A stretch of DNA of 64,000 nucleotides from UBA2336 sp031395485 (GTDB lineage: Bacteria; Bacteroidota; Bacteroidia; Cytophagales; Cyclobacteriaceae). Made by a program: the position numbers and the translations under genes. The DNA lies in the NCBI GenBank assembly GCA_031395485.1, contig JANNUS010000009.1, positions 62,001-126,000 of the forward strand. Direction: 5' to 3'. Shown here in pieces: positions 43,968 to 52,412 of the stretch. The notes under the pieces were generated by a model. It saw only the letters and a list, made by a program, of their open reading frames with translations, ran no database searches and was not told the DNA's origin. Numbering within the stretch: the stretch's first letter is position 1; each line of letters opens with the position of its first letter.

Positions 43968-44816
43968 TTAAGTGTTGGGCTCATTTTTAAGCGAGTAGGT
44001 CCAAACCAGACATTTGGTATGATTGGTAACATCTTCTGCTAAACTTCCGTTTACAACATGAGCAAAGCCCTTTCTGCCGTGGGTACCCATAGCGATAAGA
44101 TTTGCCTTAATTTGATTTGTAAATTGTAGTATTCCTTGTTCTTCATCGGTGTGATTAAAAACATTTATGGTATAGTCTTTAAACATAAATCGCTTAGCGA
44201 ATTTGTTTAGTCTTTCATGTGTTACTATATCAGAGGTAAAATTTAATGGAGTGTTTATCCATACAATGTGTAAATGTGCTTTAAAGAAATTCTGTAGCTC
44301 CTTTACTTTCGTTACCAAGGTTTCTTGATTTTCTGTGTCAAGCGTATTGGGAAACACGATGCTTTTTATTACGCCTTTGTAATAGTTTTTTATAATGAGT
44401 ACCGGAATAGGAGAGTGCCGCACCATCTTTTCAGCATTAGAGCCTACAAAGAATTCGCGTGCCCCACTGGCGCCATGCGACCCCATGATTACAATATCTA
44501 TTGAATTTTCTTTAATGTAGTCCTGTATCATTCTGGCTACGGCACCAAATTTTGTATGGAAAAGTACTTTCACTTCTTCCAGATTATACTGTGCTGTAAT
44601 TTTTTTAAACTTGCTCGCAGATTTTTCTTTGAGTTCCTTTAAAAGCACTTCTTCAAAATTCAATACAGGCATAAGAAGTGAGTCGTGAAGCACAGGGAGT
44701 TCAATAATGTTCAGTAAGTGAATAGTGCCGCCCGATTGCGCTGCGATGTCTAGTGCGAAACGATATGCGTTAATGGCCTGTTTCGAAAAATCACAAGGAA
44801 CAAGTATTTTTTTCAT
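43968..44816 (-). CDS. Tandem universal stress protein (UspA) in the ccoI operon
   Basis: 282 residues made of two Usp domains. Each half has a strand-helix start (KILVPCDFSKQAINAYRFAL; KSIVFPNTLDTENQETL) and an ATP-binding pattern: GSHGASGAREFFVGSNAEKM and GTHGRKGFAHVVNGSLAEDV. The second, GxxG-type pattern is the better one. It precedes ccoI by only 2 bp, so it heads the usp-ccoI-ccoS operon. Its promoter has an FNR-like dyad, which fits the known link of Usp proteins to anaerobic or low-oxygen growth. It is paralogous to the next gene upstream (44918-45775). Confidence 0.92.
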   Translation of the reverse strand: MKKILVPCDFSKQAINAYRFALDIAAQSGGTIHLLNIIELPVLHDSLLMPVLNFEEVLLKELKEKSASKFKKITAQYNLEEVKVLFHTKFGAVARMIQDYIKENSIDIVIMGSHGASGAREFFVGSNAEKMVRHSPIPVLIIKNYYKGVIKSIVFPNTLDTENQETLVTKVKELQNFFKAHLHIVWINTPLNFTSDIVTHERLNKFAKRFMFKDYTINVFNHTDEEQGILQFTNQIKANLIAMGTHGRKGFAHVVNGSLAEDVTNHTKCLVWTYSLKNEPNT

Positions 44817-44836
44817 GGCGATTGTGTTTAGTTATT

Positions 44837-44844
44837 CAAAAGTA
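44837..44844 (-). promoter_or_regulatory. -7 element of the usp-ccoI-ccoS operon
   Basis: TACTTTTG on the minus strand is an exact TAnnTTTG match. Transcription would start near 44831, about 15 nt before the ATG. It lies 29.5 bp from the centre of an FNR-like dyad. Confidence 0.65.
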
Positions 44845-44864
44845 TTTCCTGAATTTTTTAAAAT

Positions 44865-44882
44865 TGCTGAGAAGCATCAGCA
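44865..44882. promoter_or_regulatory. FNR-like dyad upstream of usp-ccoI-ccoS
   Basis: TGCTGA-gaagca-TCAGCA, a perfect 6-bp-arm dyad with the TGA-N6-TCA core of FNR/CRP sites. Its centre is 29.5 bp from the start of the -7 element, placing it near -42.5 relative to transcription, the class II activator position. Confidence 0.5.
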
Positions 44883-44917
44883 GATAAGCTGAAATTTGTC
44901 AGTATAACAGCTGCTTG

Positions 44918-45775
44918 TTAAACCCCTGACTTAATGACAAAGGTTAGCACCGGACGTCTGCTATGTTGAGCTACATCTTCTGCGACACTTCCTGCCAACA
45001 CATGCGCGAAGCCCGTACGGCCATGAGTAGCCATACCAATCAGATCTGCATTGATGCTCTCACTAAAGTGGATGATACCTTCTTCTTCACTTAACTCGTT
45101 AAAGACATTTAGAGTGTAATTTTTCAGTCGCAATTTTTTTGCAAAATTTCCCATAATCATTTTCACTTCGGTATCTGGCCGGAAGTTTAATGGTGTATTT
45201 ATTCGCACCATGTGTATTGTGGCATCGTATAACGCTTGAACACTTTTTATAACGTCAGCAAAACTTTTCTCACCCTCGCTCATTGAAGTTGCGTACACAA
45301 TATTTTTGTATTCATTGTTAGCTGGTTTTTGTTGAATGGTTAGTACCGGGCAACGTGCATGACGAATTACTTTTTCGGTATTGGAGCCTACAAGCATTTG
45401 TTCGAGCTGTGACCGACCCGAAGTACCCATCACAACCAGGTCTACGTTATGGTCTGTAATCATTGTGCGCATGGCATGAAACGGATTCCCCAATCGCAAC
45501 TCTGCTTTTACGCTTACTCCTTCATTTTCAATTTCCTGAATGGTTTTAGCAAATTGATTTTTAGCCTTTTCAATTAACCTCATCGTAAAGAGTTTTTCTT
45601 CCCAACTTTCTCCACTCAGTGCTTCTCCCGTAACATTAAAGGATTCACTCGTTGGTTGTTCTAAAATGTGGAGTAATATAACTTGAGCCTTTGCTTTTTT
45701 GGCAATCGCTACGGCTGTAGCGGTTGCGAAGTTAGCCGGTTTAGAAAAATCTGTAGGAACAAGAATTTTTTTCAT
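44918..45775 (-). CDS. Tandem universal stress protein (UspA)
   Basis: 285 residues with two Usp domains, each ending in an ATP-binding pattern: GTSGRSQLEQMLVGSNTEKV in the first and ATHGRTGFAHVLAGSVAEDV in the second. It is clearly a paralogue of the 43968-44816 protein and shares its length and architecture, including TPLNFRPD/TPLNFTSD in the second half. The gene follows the shorter usp gene by 18 bp and is probably co-transcribed with it. Both belong to the stress/oxygen-response group of this locus. Confidence 0.93.
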   Translation of the reverse strand: MKKILVPTDFSKPANFATATAVAIAKKAKAQVILLHILEQPTSESFNVTGEALSGESWEEKLFTMRLIEKAKNQFAKTIQEIENEGVSVKAELRLGNPFHAMRTMITDHNVDLVVMGTSGRSQLEQMLVGSNTEKVIRHARCPVLTIQQKPANNEYKNIVYATSMSEGEKSFADVIKSVQALYDATIHMVRINTPLNFRPDTEVKMIMGNFAKKLRLKNYTLNVFNELSEEEGIIHFSESINADLIGMATHGRTGFAHVLAGSVAEDVAQHSRRPVLTFVIKSGV

Positions 45776-45793
45776 ATCAATTGGATTAATAGT

Positions 45794-46192
45794 TTAGGGT
45801 ACAATCACTAACGGTATCTTAAGTTTTGCCAGTAGGTCATCAAATGTTTCTTTGTTTCGGATGCTCATTCCTTTGCTCATAACCAGGAAGCTTAGTTTAT
45901 TTTTCTTTAGATGCTCCGCAATCCGGTCATCAATAAAACCAACCTCTGTTTCAAAATCATAGTCAATTCCGGACCCTGCCAACAGTTCTTTCTCCAACAC
46001 GGCAAAATCTTTTAATGCTTCTTCATCAATTTTTCTTTTTGCCTGAATGATTTCATCGTTTTGTTTGAAAAGCCGGTAGGTGTAAAGTATCGTAAGGCGA
46101 CTACCCAACTTGGTAGCAAGCCTGATTGACCATTTTAGGGCTTCTTTTGAAGAGTCTGAAAAATCAGTTGTACATATTATTCCGTTTGTCAT
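45794..46192 (-). CDS. Single-domain universal stress protein
   Basis: 132 residues from the ATG at 46192 (MTNGIICTTDFSDSSKEALKWSI). The frame can be extended to 46288, but that extension contains a -7 element (TATGTTTG) and part of an FNR-like dyad, so it is not coding. It has the Usp strand and helix order, but the C-terminal half lacks the G-x2-G-x9-G-S nucleotide motif; the corresponding segment is SKGMSIRNKETFDDLL. It may therefore not bind ATP. It leads the usp pair and is divergent from the histidine kinase gene. Confidence 0.85.
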   Translation of the reverse strand: MTNGIICTTDFSDSSKEALKWSIRLATKLGSRLTILYTYRLFKQNDEIIQAKRKIDEEALKDFAVLEKELLAGSGIDYDFETEVGFIDDRIAEHLKKNKLSFLVMSKGMSIRNKETFDDLLAKLKIPLVIVP

Positions 46193-46222
46193 ATTGGTTT
46201 TACCAAAACTCTTATTCAAGAA

Positions 46223-46230
46223 CAAACATA
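46223..46230 (-). promoter_or_regulatory. -7 element of the usp pair
   Basis: TATGTTTG on the minus strand is an exact TAnnTTTG match, about 31 bp upstream of the ATG at 46192. It lies 51.5 bp from the FNR-like dyad centred at 46281.5, a class I-like distance. Confidence 0.6.
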
Positions 46231-46274
46231 CAGCGTTGATTTTTTTAGCCCAGCGATATTGCTCACCCAAAAAA

Positions 46275-46288
46275 ATGATTTTTATCAT
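46275..46288. promoter_or_regulatory. FNR-like dyad between usp and the histidine kinase
   Basis: ATGAT-tttt-ATCAT, a perfect dyad with the same arms as the site upstream of ric. It lies 42 bp before the kinase ATG and about 83 bp before the usp ATG, so it could act on either gene. Confidence 0.55.
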
Positions 46289-46329
46289 ATTATCAGGATT
46301 ATTAAATTACAGTATTACCAACCCTTATT

Positions 46330-47568
46330 ATGGATCTTTCAGTAATAACCAACGATGCCTTTCGCGAGATTTTTCAAAGCATGTCTGAGGGTATTATCAT
46401 GGTGGACGAAGAGGGAAGGATAGTGGTTGCCAATCCGGTAGCAGAGCAATCTTTTGGCTATTCAATGGATGAGCTTAATGGAGTAATGTTAGAAAATTTG
46501 TTGCCAGAGCGTTATCGAGGAGGTCATTCCATGTTGCGGCATGGATTTATTGCTCACCCAGCACCTCGAAGAATGGGTATTGGTCGTGATTTAACTGCAT
46601 TGCGAAAGGATGGCAGCGAGTTTCCAGTAGAAATAAGCCTTAGTTATACGCAAGTAAAAGGTACTGTACTAGTTATGGCCTTTATCAGTGATATTACACA
46701 GCGCAAAAAAGTTGAAACTGCTTTAAAAAGAAGTGAGGAACAACTCATTATTTATGCAGCCGAGCTTGAGCAAAAAGTTCAGGCCCGTACCGAAGCCCTT
46801 AATCGTTCGATTAGCAAGCTTGAAGAGGAAGTAATTGAGAGGAAGAAGGCTGAGGAGGAAGCCCAAAGAGCATTAGGGAAAGAGCGTGAGCTGAATGATC
46901 TTAAAACCAAATTTGTCTCTATTGCATCGCACGAATTCCGCACGCCATTAAGTACGGTTTTAAGTTCAGCGTCACTCATACACCAATACAATGAAAAGGG
47001 AGAAAGTCAAAAAGTAATAAAGCATGTTCAACGTATTAAATCATCTGTAAACCACCTTACAGCAATTTTGAATGATTTTCTATCGCTGGGCAAGTTGGAG
47101 GAAGGGCGAATGGAAATCACAAAGGAATCCATTGATCTGAAAGATTTTTTAAATGAGGTTAAGGAAGAAATGATCATGTTGAAAGAAGGTCAAAAATTAT
47201 TGATCAACTGTGATTCATCTGCAAACATCATTAGCACGGATGCGCGCATTCTTCGCAATATTTTGTTTAACCTAGTTTCGAATGCAAGTAAATACTCAGA
47301 TCAGGGTAAAAATATTTACCTTGATTGTAGCATACAAATGCCTCAGGTAGTTTTTAGTATCCGTGACCAGGGTATTGGCATACCGCAAGAAGACCAAAAG
47401 CATATGTTTGAACGTTTTTTTCGGGCAAGTAATGCGGGGAGCGTACAGGGTACCGGACTGGGATTGAATATTGTAAAACGGTATGTTGAATTATTGAATG
47501 GAATAATCACCTTTACCAGTGAATATGGAACCGGTAGCACGTTCGTTATTTCAATACCTGCTTTATAG
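46330..47568 (+). CDS. PAS-domain sensor histidine kinase
   Basis: 412 residues with no membrane helix, so the sensor is cytoplasmic. A PAS domain occupies about 10-130 (DAFREIFQSMSEGIIMVDEEG, then FPVEISLSYTQVKG and a PAC-like end), a coiled coil about 135-190, the HisKA domain with phosphoacceptor His201 (SIASHEFRTPLSTV), and HATPase_c (NILFNLVSNASKYS as N box, then DQGIGIP, FRASNAGSVQGTGLGL). The PAS core has no obvious haem His pattern or Cys cluster that I can identify. The response regulator gene starts 15 bp downstream, so the two form a pair, set in the cbb3 oxidase locus. Confidence 0.94.
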   Translation: MDLSVITNDAFREIFQSMSEGIIMVDEEGRIVVANPVAEQSFGYSMDELNGVMLENLLPERYRGGHSMLRHGFIAHPAPRRMGIGRDLTALRKDGSEFPVEISLSYTQVKGTVLVMAFISDITQRKKVETALKRSEEQLIIYAAELEQKVQARTEALNRSISKLEEEVIERKKAEEEAQRALGKERELNDLKTKFVSIASHEFRTPLSTVLSSASLIHQYNEKGESQKVIKHVQRIKSSVNHLTAILNDFLSLGKLEEGRMEITKESIDLKDFLNEVKEEMIMLKEGQKLLINCDSSANIISTDARILRNILFNLVSNASKYSDQGKNIYLDCSIQMPQVVFSIRDQGIGIPQEDQKHMFERFFRASNAGSVQGTGLGLNIVKRYVELLNGIITFTSEYGTGSTFVISIPAL

Positions 47569-47583
47569 TTTAAAAATTTTGAC

Positions 47584-48642
47584 ATGAAGAAGATATTATT
47601 AATTGAAGATAACGCTGATGTGCGAGAGAATACCAGTGAAATCCTTTCGCTCGCAAACTATAACGTGATAACTGCCGAAAACGGAAAAATAGGAATAGAG
47701 CTGGCAAAAAAGGAGAATCCTGATCTTATCATTTGTGATATTATGATGCCTGAGCTGGACGGATACGGAGTGCTACATATCTTAGGTAAGAATTCTGAAA
47801 CTGCTACCATCCCGTTTATCTTTTTAACTGCAAAAACTGAACGAGTTGACCTTCGTAAAGGAATGAACCTAGGTGCTGATGATTATTTAACAAAACCATT
47901 CGATGATACCGAATTACTCAATGCAATAGAAACGCGATTGCGAAAAAGCGAGCTGTTAAAGAAATACGAATCAACTCCCCAGGGACTTGATGCCTTTCTG
48001 AAGGATGCAGGCGGAATTCTTAACCTGAAGGATTTAGGAAAGGATAAAAAGTCAAAAATTTTCAAAAAGAAAACCGAGGTCTTTACCGAGGGAGACTCAC
48101 CTATTAATGTCTTTATGGTGAAATCGGGAAACATAAAAGTCTTCAAATCACATCCGGATGGAAAAGAACTTATTGTTAACCTCTACAAGACCAACGATTA
48201 TTTTGGATTTGAGCCCATTCTTGAAAGTGGTATGTACACCGAATCGGCAGTCGCTATGGAGGAGTCGGAGCTGATTATTATTCCACGGCAAGATTTTCTG
48301 GCACTCATTCACTCTAATCCTGAAATTTCAAAAGTTTTTATTTCTCTTTTGTGTCGGAAAGTAAAAGAAAAAGAAAATCAGCTTCTGAACCTTGCCTATA
48401 ATTCAGTGCGGCAGCGTACTGCAGAAGCTCTTTTAAAAGTTTTTCAATTGAAGGACCCAGAGAAAAAACTTAGTATTTCTCGCGATGACCTCGCTAAGAT
48501 GGTAGGCACCGCTTCCGAATCGGTAATTCGCGTACTTTCTGATTTTAAGGATGAAGGCTTGATTGATATCGAAACCGGAAAAATAATAATTCTTAAAGCC
48601 GATAAACTAGAAAAAGTAATTCGTTGGAATGTAGCACGATAA
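47584..48642 (+). CDS. Response regulator fused to a Crp/Fnr-type regulator
   Basis: 352 residues. A receiver domain (1-120) has Asp52 as phosphoacceptor (IICDIMMPELDG), the DD pair near 9, Lys in TKPFDD. A linker (about 125-155) leads to a cyclic-nucleotide-binding beta-roll (about 155-265, with VFTEGDSPINVFMVKSG) and a Crp-type HTH (about 280-345, ISRDDLAKMVGTASESVIRVL). The recognition helix reads E-S-V-I-R: it keeps the Glu and Arg of FNR/CRP but has Ile where FNR has Ser. No FNR-type cysteine set is visible, so signal input is by phosphorylation. It is the obvious candidate to bind the ATGAT-N4-ATCAT dyads around it. Confidence 0.93.
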   Translation: MKKILLIEDNADVRENTSEILSLANYNVITAENGKIGIELAKKENPDLIICDIMMPELDGYGVLHILGKNSETATIPFIFLTAKTERVDLRKGMNLGADDYLTKPFDDTELLNAIETRLRKSELLKKYESTPQGLDAFLKDAGGILNLKDLGKDKKSKIFKKKTEVFTEGDSPINVFMVKSGNIKVFKSHPDGKELIVNLYKTNDYFGFEPILESGMYTESAVAMEESELIIIPRQDFLALIHSNPEISKVFISLLCRKVKEKENQLLNLAYNSVRQRTAEALLKVFQLKDPEKKLSISRDDLAKMVGTASESVIRVLSDFKDEGLIDIETGKIIILKADKLEKVIRWNVAR

Positions 48643-49311
48643 TTACCGGCAAAGAATAATCTGATCAGAAGCTTGCGCGGCCTGAGGAATGTGCGGTTCA
48701 ACTAACAATACACGCACAATTAACAAACAACCGGCTGCAATCTGCATAACGGTAGAGAGCCTGCCAACGCTTATATTTAATCGCTTTGCGAAGAGGGGTA
48801 TAATGGACACCAATCCCAGCATAACGGGCAAGGTGCCTGCACCAAAAGCAGCCATAAAAATAAAACCATCCAATGGGCCTGATAGTGTAATACACGATGT
48901 TAGCGCCAAAAAAGTAAGGCCACACGGTAAAAGTCCATTCAATACACCCATGGCAAAAATTGAACTGTCATTTCTCTGTTGAAGAAATTTAGAAAACTGT
49001 GTTTTCAAGAAAGAAGTAAATCGCAGAACTGGAGCAAGAACCGGTGCATTAAAATTACTACCGGTTATTCCGATAACCAGAAGGGCTACTCCCAATGTAA
49101 TGGAGATTACATATTGCACAGTTAACGGCAGCATAACTCCAATGGCACTAACAACAGTACCCAACACACAGTACATTAAGATTCTACCAAAATTATACAA
49201 CACACGACTTCGCACACCACCACCGCGGGTAACGGCAAATGCTAATGGACTACACATGCCCGCGCAGTGAATGCTTCCAGCAAAACCTAATATGATAGCC
49301 GTAATTAGCAT
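48643..49311 (-). CDS. TauE/SafE-like (DsbD-like) membrane protein of the cbb3 locus
   Basis: 222 residues with six membrane helices. The first helix carries GSIHCAGMCSPLAFAV, whose HCxGMC motif suggests metal, probably copper, handling; a second helix pair has NGLLPCGLTFLALTSC. Databases label such proteins 'sulfite exporter TauE/SafE family', but those beside cco genes are thought to support copper or thiol supply for oxidase assembly. The start overlaps the ccoH stop by one base (TAATG), so it is the last gene of the cco operon. Its end abuts the convergent regulator gene without a gap. Confidence 0.88.
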   Translation of the reverse strand: MLITAIILGFAGSIHCAGMCSPLAFAVTRGGGVRSRVLYNFGRILMYCVLGTVVSAIGVMLPLTVQYVISITLGVALLVIGITGSNFNAPVLAPVLRFTSFLKTQFSKFLQQRNDSSIFAMGVLNGLLPCGLTFLALTSCITLSGPLDGFIFMAAFGAGTLPVMLGLVSIIPLFAKRLNISVGRLSTVMQIAAGCLLIVRVLLVEPHIPQAAQASDQIILCR

Positions 49312-49739
49312 TATAAATAGATTGTCTTTTCCAAATAGTATTCCTTGTCACCCATCGCCCATTTCATCCTTGCTTTATACATTCCTCTTTCACGCTCTTG
49401 CAGATCAAAGAGTTGTACCGTATCGGAAGTAGTCATCAATTCAAATATTAAATCCGAGCTGGCATTGGAGGGCCGGAAAAGTTTCAATTCTCCATTTTGC
49501 ATCAAACTGAAATTATTAAAGGAAACCTGAACAGAATTATTGAAAATAGAAATATCAGGTTTAACTGTTAGCTGTTGTGCATTTTCAGTGCGCTCAATCT
49601 GTCGTTGAAAATCCAATTCCTGCTTATAATAATCGGGTGCTACCAAGCTTATGTCTTGCCGAACACAAATTGTGACCAACACTCCGATAAAGGCCGCAAA
49701 TAAAATAAATGATGCAACAATCCATTTTCCCCAATTCAT
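49311..49739 (-). CDS. ccoH: CcoH/FixH-like cbb3 assembly protein
   Basis: 142 residues from the ATG at 49739 (MNWGKWIVASFILFAAFIGV), which gives one N-terminal membrane helix; the longer frame to 49808 would run into ccoG and is rejected. The helix is followed by the FixH pattern DISLVAPDYYKQELDFQRQI, then a periplasmic beta domain (SVQVSFNNFSLMQNGELKLFRPS, RGMYKARMKW). CcoH interacts with CcoN and CcoP during assembly of the cbb3 oxidase. It is 10 bp after ccoG and is coupled to the TauE-like gene. Confidence 0.9.
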   Translation of the reverse strand: MNWGKWIVASFILFAAFIGVLVTICVRQDISLVAPDYYKQELDFQRQIERTENAQQLTVKPDISIFNNSVQVSFNNFSLMQNGELKLFRPSNASSDLIFELMTTSDTVQLFDLQERERGMYKARMKWAMGDKEYYLEKTIYL

Positions 49740-49749
49740 AATTTTATAA

Positions 49750-51255
49750 TTAATGTTCCTCCGATTCATTACTAGCATTCGATTCCTCCTCAGCTTCTTC
49801 CTGCTCATCTTTCCTTCGACTGTTAAAATCCGAGGATTTACTTACAGGCCCGATGAATTTTACTTTTACTTTCTCTAACAACTTTTCTTTATTGTAAATT
49901 CCTACCGTTACAATCGTACGTGCACTTTTTATTTCTGCAGCCGGAATCCTAATGAAGCATACGCTTTTTATCATGCCTTCAGCCGGAACTACAATAGAAT
50001 TTCCATCTACCCTATTAATGGAAGCCGCTGCAGGGGATTCAACTTTTATGTGAAGTTCTATTTCTGAAAAGGTTTTATTCACAAACTCAACATTATATAG
50101 ATTCGTGATGTTTCCATCATCAGTTCGTTGATACAAGGTTCCAGAGACTTTAAAAACAGTTGTCTCTACATCGGTGCGCGTTAATAATGTAAAGCCAAGC
50201 AACGATAACAATGCAATTAATACGAATGAGTACCCGATTACGCGAGGGTTGATCAAATGGAGTATCCCATCTTTTATAGAATTATATGAAGCAAATCGGA
50301 TTAGCCCTTTCGGCTTTCCTATTTTCACCATCACATCATCGCAAACATCAATGCAGGCCGTACAATTTACGCATTCCAGTTGCGTGCCATGCCGAATATC
50401 AATCCCGGTGGGGCAAACATGCACACAGAGTTTGCAGTCAATACAGTCTCCTTTTTTTTCTATTGTAGCATTAGCTTTTTTTATTTTACCTCTTGGTTCT
50501 CCCCGAAGCCAATCGTAGGCTACCACAATTGAATCTTTTACCAACAAAACTCCTTGCAACCTTCCATACGGGCAAACCACAATACAAGCCTGCTCACGAA
50601 ACCATGCAAATACTCCATAAAATATAAGTGTAAAACTAATGAGTCCGATAAATCCGGTTAAGTTGTCAGTAGGAGAATGCTTAATGAAATTAAAAGTTTC
50701 ATCCACACCAACCAGGTAAGCCATTACGGTGTGAGCGATAAGCACCGAGATTGCTATAAAAATAAAATGTTTTAGGGTTTTTTTGAAGATTTTTTTTATG
50801 GTTACAGGACCATCGTTTAACCTTTTTTGCGCGGGTGCATCGCCTTCAATAAGGTATTCTATTTTTCTGAATACCATTTCCAGAAATAAAGTTTGTGGGC
50901 ACATCCAACCACACCATATTCTACCAAAGACCACCGTAAACAAAATGACAAAAACAAAAAAGGTTAATAAAAGTATAGCCAACAGTACAAAATCCTGCGG
51001 CCAGAATACCTGTCCGAAAATTATAAACCTTCTTTCGAATAAGTTAAATAAGAAAAGTGGCTGACCACCGATTGTTATGAAAGGACCAGCGAATAAAATT
51101 GAAAGCAGAAATGTTGTTACAATGATTCTCCAATTGTGGTAGAGGCCTGAAGGCTTCTTCGGATAAATCCACAACCGCTTACCCGTTTTGTCAACCGTGG
51201 TAATGTTATCACGAAATTCATCATCGTACGTATAGAGTGCATCCTCCTTCTCCAT
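49750..51255 (-). CDS. ccoG: Cytochrome c oxidase accessory protein CcoG/FixG
   Basis: 501 residues. Five or six membrane helices are interleaved with CGWMCPQTLFLEM and CIVVCPYGRLQG, and two [4Fe-4S] ferredoxin clusters follow (CIDCKLCVHVCPTGID; CVNCTACIDVC). The C-terminal Ig-like domain (about 370-480) is the usual FixG tail. CcoG/RdxA-like proteins reduce Cu(II) for the CuB centre of cbb3 oxidase. It lies 16 bp after ccoP. The C-terminus is acidic (EEAEEESNASNESEEH). Confidence 0.96.
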   Translation of the reverse strand: MEKEDALYTYDDEFRDNITTVDKTGKRLWIYPKKPSGLYHNWRIIVTTFLLSILFAGPFITIGGQPLFLFNLFERRFIIFGQVFWPQDFVLLAILLLTFFVFVILFTVVFGRIWCGWMCPQTLFLEMVFRKIEYLIEGDAPAQKRLNDGPVTIKKIFKKTLKHFIFIAISVLIAHTVMAYLVGVDETFNFIKHSPTDNLTGFIGLISFTLIFYGVFAWFREQACIVVCPYGRLQGVLLVKDSIVVAYDWLRGEPRGKIKKANATIEKKGDCIDCKLCVHVCPTGIDIRHGTQLECVNCTACIDVCDDVMVKIGKPKGLIRFASYNSIKDGILHLINPRVIGYSFVLIALLSLLGFTLLTRTDVETTVFKVSGTLYQRTDDGNITNLYNVEFVNKTFSEIELHIKVESPAAASINRVDGNSIVVPAEGMIKSVCFIRIPAAEIKSARTIVTVGIYNKEKLLEKVKVKFIGPVSKSSDFNSRRKDEQEEAEEESNASNESEEH

Positions 51256-51271
51256 CCTCGTTACCCCTCAA

Positions 51272-52207
51272 TTAATTCAATGACGCTGTTACGCTCGTAC
51301 TGTCTGCTTTTGCTTTTGGTTCCTCTGGCTTAACCAATCTTCCTTGTGGTGCTTTTGGATCAGGGGGATTCGTGCCTTGCAAGCTCATGACATAAAACGT
51401 AACATCACGAACATCTGAAGGACTCATCACTTTCCCCCAGGCTGGCATACCCTTCTCTACTATGCCATTTTTTACAGTAACAAAAATTTCTTTAACGGTT
51501 CCACCATGAATCCAATACGGATCGGTAAGATTCGGGCCAACGACATTTCCTCCACCATCCGTTCTGTGACAGGATTGGCAATTGTTCGTAATGAAAATCT
51601 TCTTGCCATTTGATAAAAGCGCAGCATCGGCTGAATAGGCAAGGGTATTTTCATCAATTACTGCTACTGGTTGGGAAGCCAGAAATTTCTGCCGTGACTC
51701 ATCTGCAGCCGTAATCTGATTTTCATATTCCTGAATGGAAAGCGGAAGTGAGCCTGCAACATGATAAACAATGAGGTAAACAATGCCCCATGCGATCGAA
51801 CCATAAAATAACCATTTCCACCAAGGTGGTAAGTGATTATCTAGTTCACGAATACCATCATAATTATGATCAAGTTCAATACTCTTCTCTTCTGCAAGCG
51901 GAACGGAAGCATTGACCTGTTCCCAGAAACGATTACCCCAACTTGGTTCAGGAACATATATTTTTCCCAAACTAGCTGCTTGTTCTTCTGCTGCCTTTCG
52001 GGTAAAAAGGTTCAAGACCTTAATAATATAAATGGCAACTATTAATACCAGCAACAGTACTGTAAAAATTAATGCTGCAACGATATAGAGCGAAAGCATC
52101 GGGTGATTCAACGGATCCGTCCAGAAGTTTGCTGGTTCAGCCGGGGCATTCTGAGCAATAGTCACTACCGGAATTATAAACACGAGTAAGAGAATCCATT
52201 TTTTCAT
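51272..52207 (-). CDS. ccoP: cbb3 cytochrome oxidase subunit CcoP, mono-haem
   Basis: 311 residues. A signal-like N-terminal helix (MKKWILLLVFIIPVVTIAQ) precedes the long helix near 37-70 and another near 130-155 (WWKWLFYGSIAWGIVYLIVYH), which is the CcoP anchor signature. Only one haem c motif is present, CQSCH at 210-214, with the axial Met likely in EKGMPAWG. The classic proteobacterial CcoP has two CxxCH motifs; one is usual for Bacteroidota. It overlaps ccoQ by 4 bp and is followed by ccoG at 16 bp. It passes electrons to CcoN/CcoO. Confidence 0.95.
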   Translation of the reverse strand: MKKWILLLVFIIPVVTIAQNAPAEPANFWTDPLNHPMLSLYIVAALIFTVLLLVLIVAIYIIKVLNLFTRKAAEEQAASLGKIYVPEPSWGNRFWEQVNASVPLAEEKSIELDHNYDGIRELDNHLPPWWKWLFYGSIAWGIVYLIVYHVAGSLPLSIQEYENQITAADESRQKFLASQPVAVIDENTLAYSADAALLSNGKKIFITNNCQSCHRTDGGGNVVGPNLTDPYWIHGGTVKEIFVTVKNGIVEKGMPAWGKVMSPSDVRDVTFYVMSLQGTNPPDPKAPQGRLVKPEEPKAKADSTSVTASLN

Positions 52208-52407
52208 AGTGTATCATTTTTATGTTCCAACATATGTGCGCCATCCGTATCGTTTTTTAGTGGCATGGAACTCATCTCTGAAATATATTTTTTATCGACT
52301 GTAAACACCCACACGAGCAGGCCAAGAAAGAAAACAAAGAATATGACAAAAGAAATCAACGGCCACATTTCAATGTTCGTGATGTTTTGCAAAACATTTT
52401 TATACAT
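52204..52407 (-). CDS. ccoQ: cbb3 cytochrome oxidase subunit CcoQ-like
   Basis: 67 residues with one membrane helix (about 16-37, LISFVIFFVFFLGLLVWVFTV) followed by DKKYISEMSSMPLKND, which fits the CcoQ/FixQ pattern of a single helix and a short cytoplasmic tail. CcoQ stabilises the interaction of CcoP with the core. The gene lies between ccoNO (5 bp) and ccoP (4-bp overlap), the expected place. A family call rests on size, topology and position. Confidence 0.85.
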   Translation of the reverse strand: MYKNVLQNITNIEMWPLISFVIFFVFFLGLLVWVFTVDKKYISEMSSMPLKNDTDGAHMLEHKNDTL

Positions 52408-52412
52408 AACTT

